Origin: Gymnopus androsaceus JB14
Taxonomy: Eukaryota; Basidiomycota; Agaricomycetes; Agaricales; Omphalotaceae
Length of the DNA stretch: 42,529 bases
Direction of reading: 5' to 3'
NCBI GenBank assembly: GCA_009733575.1
Contig: ML769848.1
Span: 1-42,529 of the forward strand
Below, in pieces: positions 41,400 through 42,529 of the stretch. Position 1 is the stretch's first letter. Every line of letters begins with the position of its first letter. The position numbers were made by a program, and so were the translations under genes. The notes beneath the pieces are model-generated. The model worked only from the letters and a program-made list of their open reading frames with translations. It had not been told where the DNA came from and made no database searches.

Positions 41400-42529
41400 T
41401 TAGTTTTGAAAAGACGTAGCAGAAGGTCATAAGAAGGGGCCGAGAAACGAGTACACTCAAAAGCTAGCTTCTCCAAATAGCTAAGATCGCAGGATTATTC
41501 TTCCGAACAACCCTGTTGGAGGGGTTGTTCGCAAGTAACAACCTTCAAGACTCCGGACGTCACACCGGAGTCCCAGTGGGTCACACTAAGGTCACTTGCG
41601 ATACAAGTGTTCACTTTGGACTTTACTCTTATACAAGCACTTCCCCTTTCTTACTACAGCTGCAGCTGTATCATGCTGGGTTGCCTTCAAGTAAACACAT
41701 ACTGGATATCCACGGCCTATTTATGTAGTAGGTACTTTGTAGGTTGTACTATTTGTGTCGTCACTGCGAGCACAATTGGATTTTGGATATGAAGGCAAGT
41801 CACGTGCCTGTGTATCAGTGGCAAAATAACATGCTGCATCAGTGTGCGACTCAAATACGACACGTCAGTCACATGCACCGGACACGTTGAACCCTAAAAA
41901 TACTTGTTTCAGGAATCCAACAGTGGAATGAGAATTGTGTTGAGCAGACTGGCTTTGGACGAAGGATATTGACATGGAAGAAATGATACCCAAGTCCCCA
42001 CGAACACACGCGTTCGGAGGACAGCCGGCGTGACGGAAATCAGTAGGGTTGTTTGAGGTTGTCTGACACCAACGGGGTTGTTCAATAGAATTATCCAAGA
42101 TTGCAGGCCTAAGCGGACGACTTCAAGTGGCCGCCACACAGACTCGAGCTCGTACAGATCTTCACACTAGGCCCTCAGAGTGAATCGTTGAGAGATGAAA
42201 GTAAGGAAAGACATCGATGAATGGTAGGGCCGACGAACAGGTACAAAACGGAGAAGATAATGTACAAGTGCAACTCCAATTTAATCATATAATCGTCGGC
42301 AATGGAGTAAAAGGAGAGTAAGCATAACTACGTTCGAATATTTCCTTCGAGTTGCCAGACTTGAGTGGCACTACAATAGTTTAAGCGGCATTCACAGCCA
42401 AGATCCACCCCAAGAATCCACGAAACACTGTGTTTATGAAAAGGTGATGGAAATCTGACGATCGTTGTCGCCTGCGTCATAGGTTTCTGCTCAATGAAGA
42501 CAACCCATCCCTGAGAATGCGCCACCTTG
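41400..42529. other. Unassigned right flank
   Basis: CpG content looks less depleted than in Gypsy-2. A hairpin cgaacaaccc...gggttgttcg lies at about 41503-41530. Only short ORFs exist. The minus-strand ORF at 42328-42525 (MAHSQGWVVFIEQKPMTQA) runs open to the window edge and might be a gene end, but I recognise no domain. Confidence 0.35.

Overview
This window is a nest of transposable elements in what is most likely a basidiomycete (Agaricomycete-like) genome. I could defend no ordinary single-copy host gene. The host inference rests on a chromodomain-bearing Tf1/sushi-type Gypsy element, a second Gypsy of a type common in mushroom-forming fungi, Ty1/copia remains, short GT-AG introns of about 50-80 nt, TTAGGG-like repeats, and pervasive CpG-to-TpG/CpA decay. 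I cannot name the species.

Layout. (1) 1-1261: a decayed copia fragment (integrase to start of reverse transcriptase). (2) 1257-13016: one insertion bounded by a perfect 5-bp duplication (ggata). Its outer parts are two 808-bp LTRs (family A) in inverted orientation. A complete Gypsy element (Gypsy-1, 2075-12188) sits in the 15-bp spacer between them. Gypsy-1 carries gag, protease, RT, RNase H, integrase and chromodomain, an antisense two-exon gene, and a solo LTR (family D, 5006-6713) inserted between protease and RT. (3) 13017-13653: non-coding AT-rich DNA. (4) 13654-36602: a very large, older Gypsy (Gypsy-2) with 1,668-bp LTRs (family B), a broken gag-pol, and two intron-rich antisense genes (A and B) between pol and the 3' LTR. 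It has been hit by at least seven later insertions: a TA-target MITE and a hAT-like element in the 5' LTR, two related MITEs with telomere-like repeats, two solo LTRs of family C and one solo LTR of family A. (5) 36603-39329: a copia 3' end (RT end, RNase H, 3' LTR), its LTR split by a solo family-B LTR. (6) 39330-42529: small foldback and MITE-like elements, a truncated minus-strand ORF, and unassigned DNA.

Three things stand out. First, the family-A inverted LTR pair looks like a single integrated palindromic cDNA. Its centre is the self-primer/primer-binding-site sequence, and both outer ends are the same LTR U3 end. Second, both Gypsy elements carry antisense, intron-containing genes between pol and the 3' LTR. 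The product in Gypsy-1 and the product of gene A in Gypsy-2 each carry a six-cysteine zinc-cluster-like motif. Antisense placement would let introns survive retrotransposition, so this may be a recurrent accessory-gene module. Third, nearly all in-frame stops in gag-pol are TGA at expected arginine (CGA) sites, and several catalytic Asp/Glu losses fit CpG-to-CpA change, which points to methylated-CpG deamination as the inactivating force.
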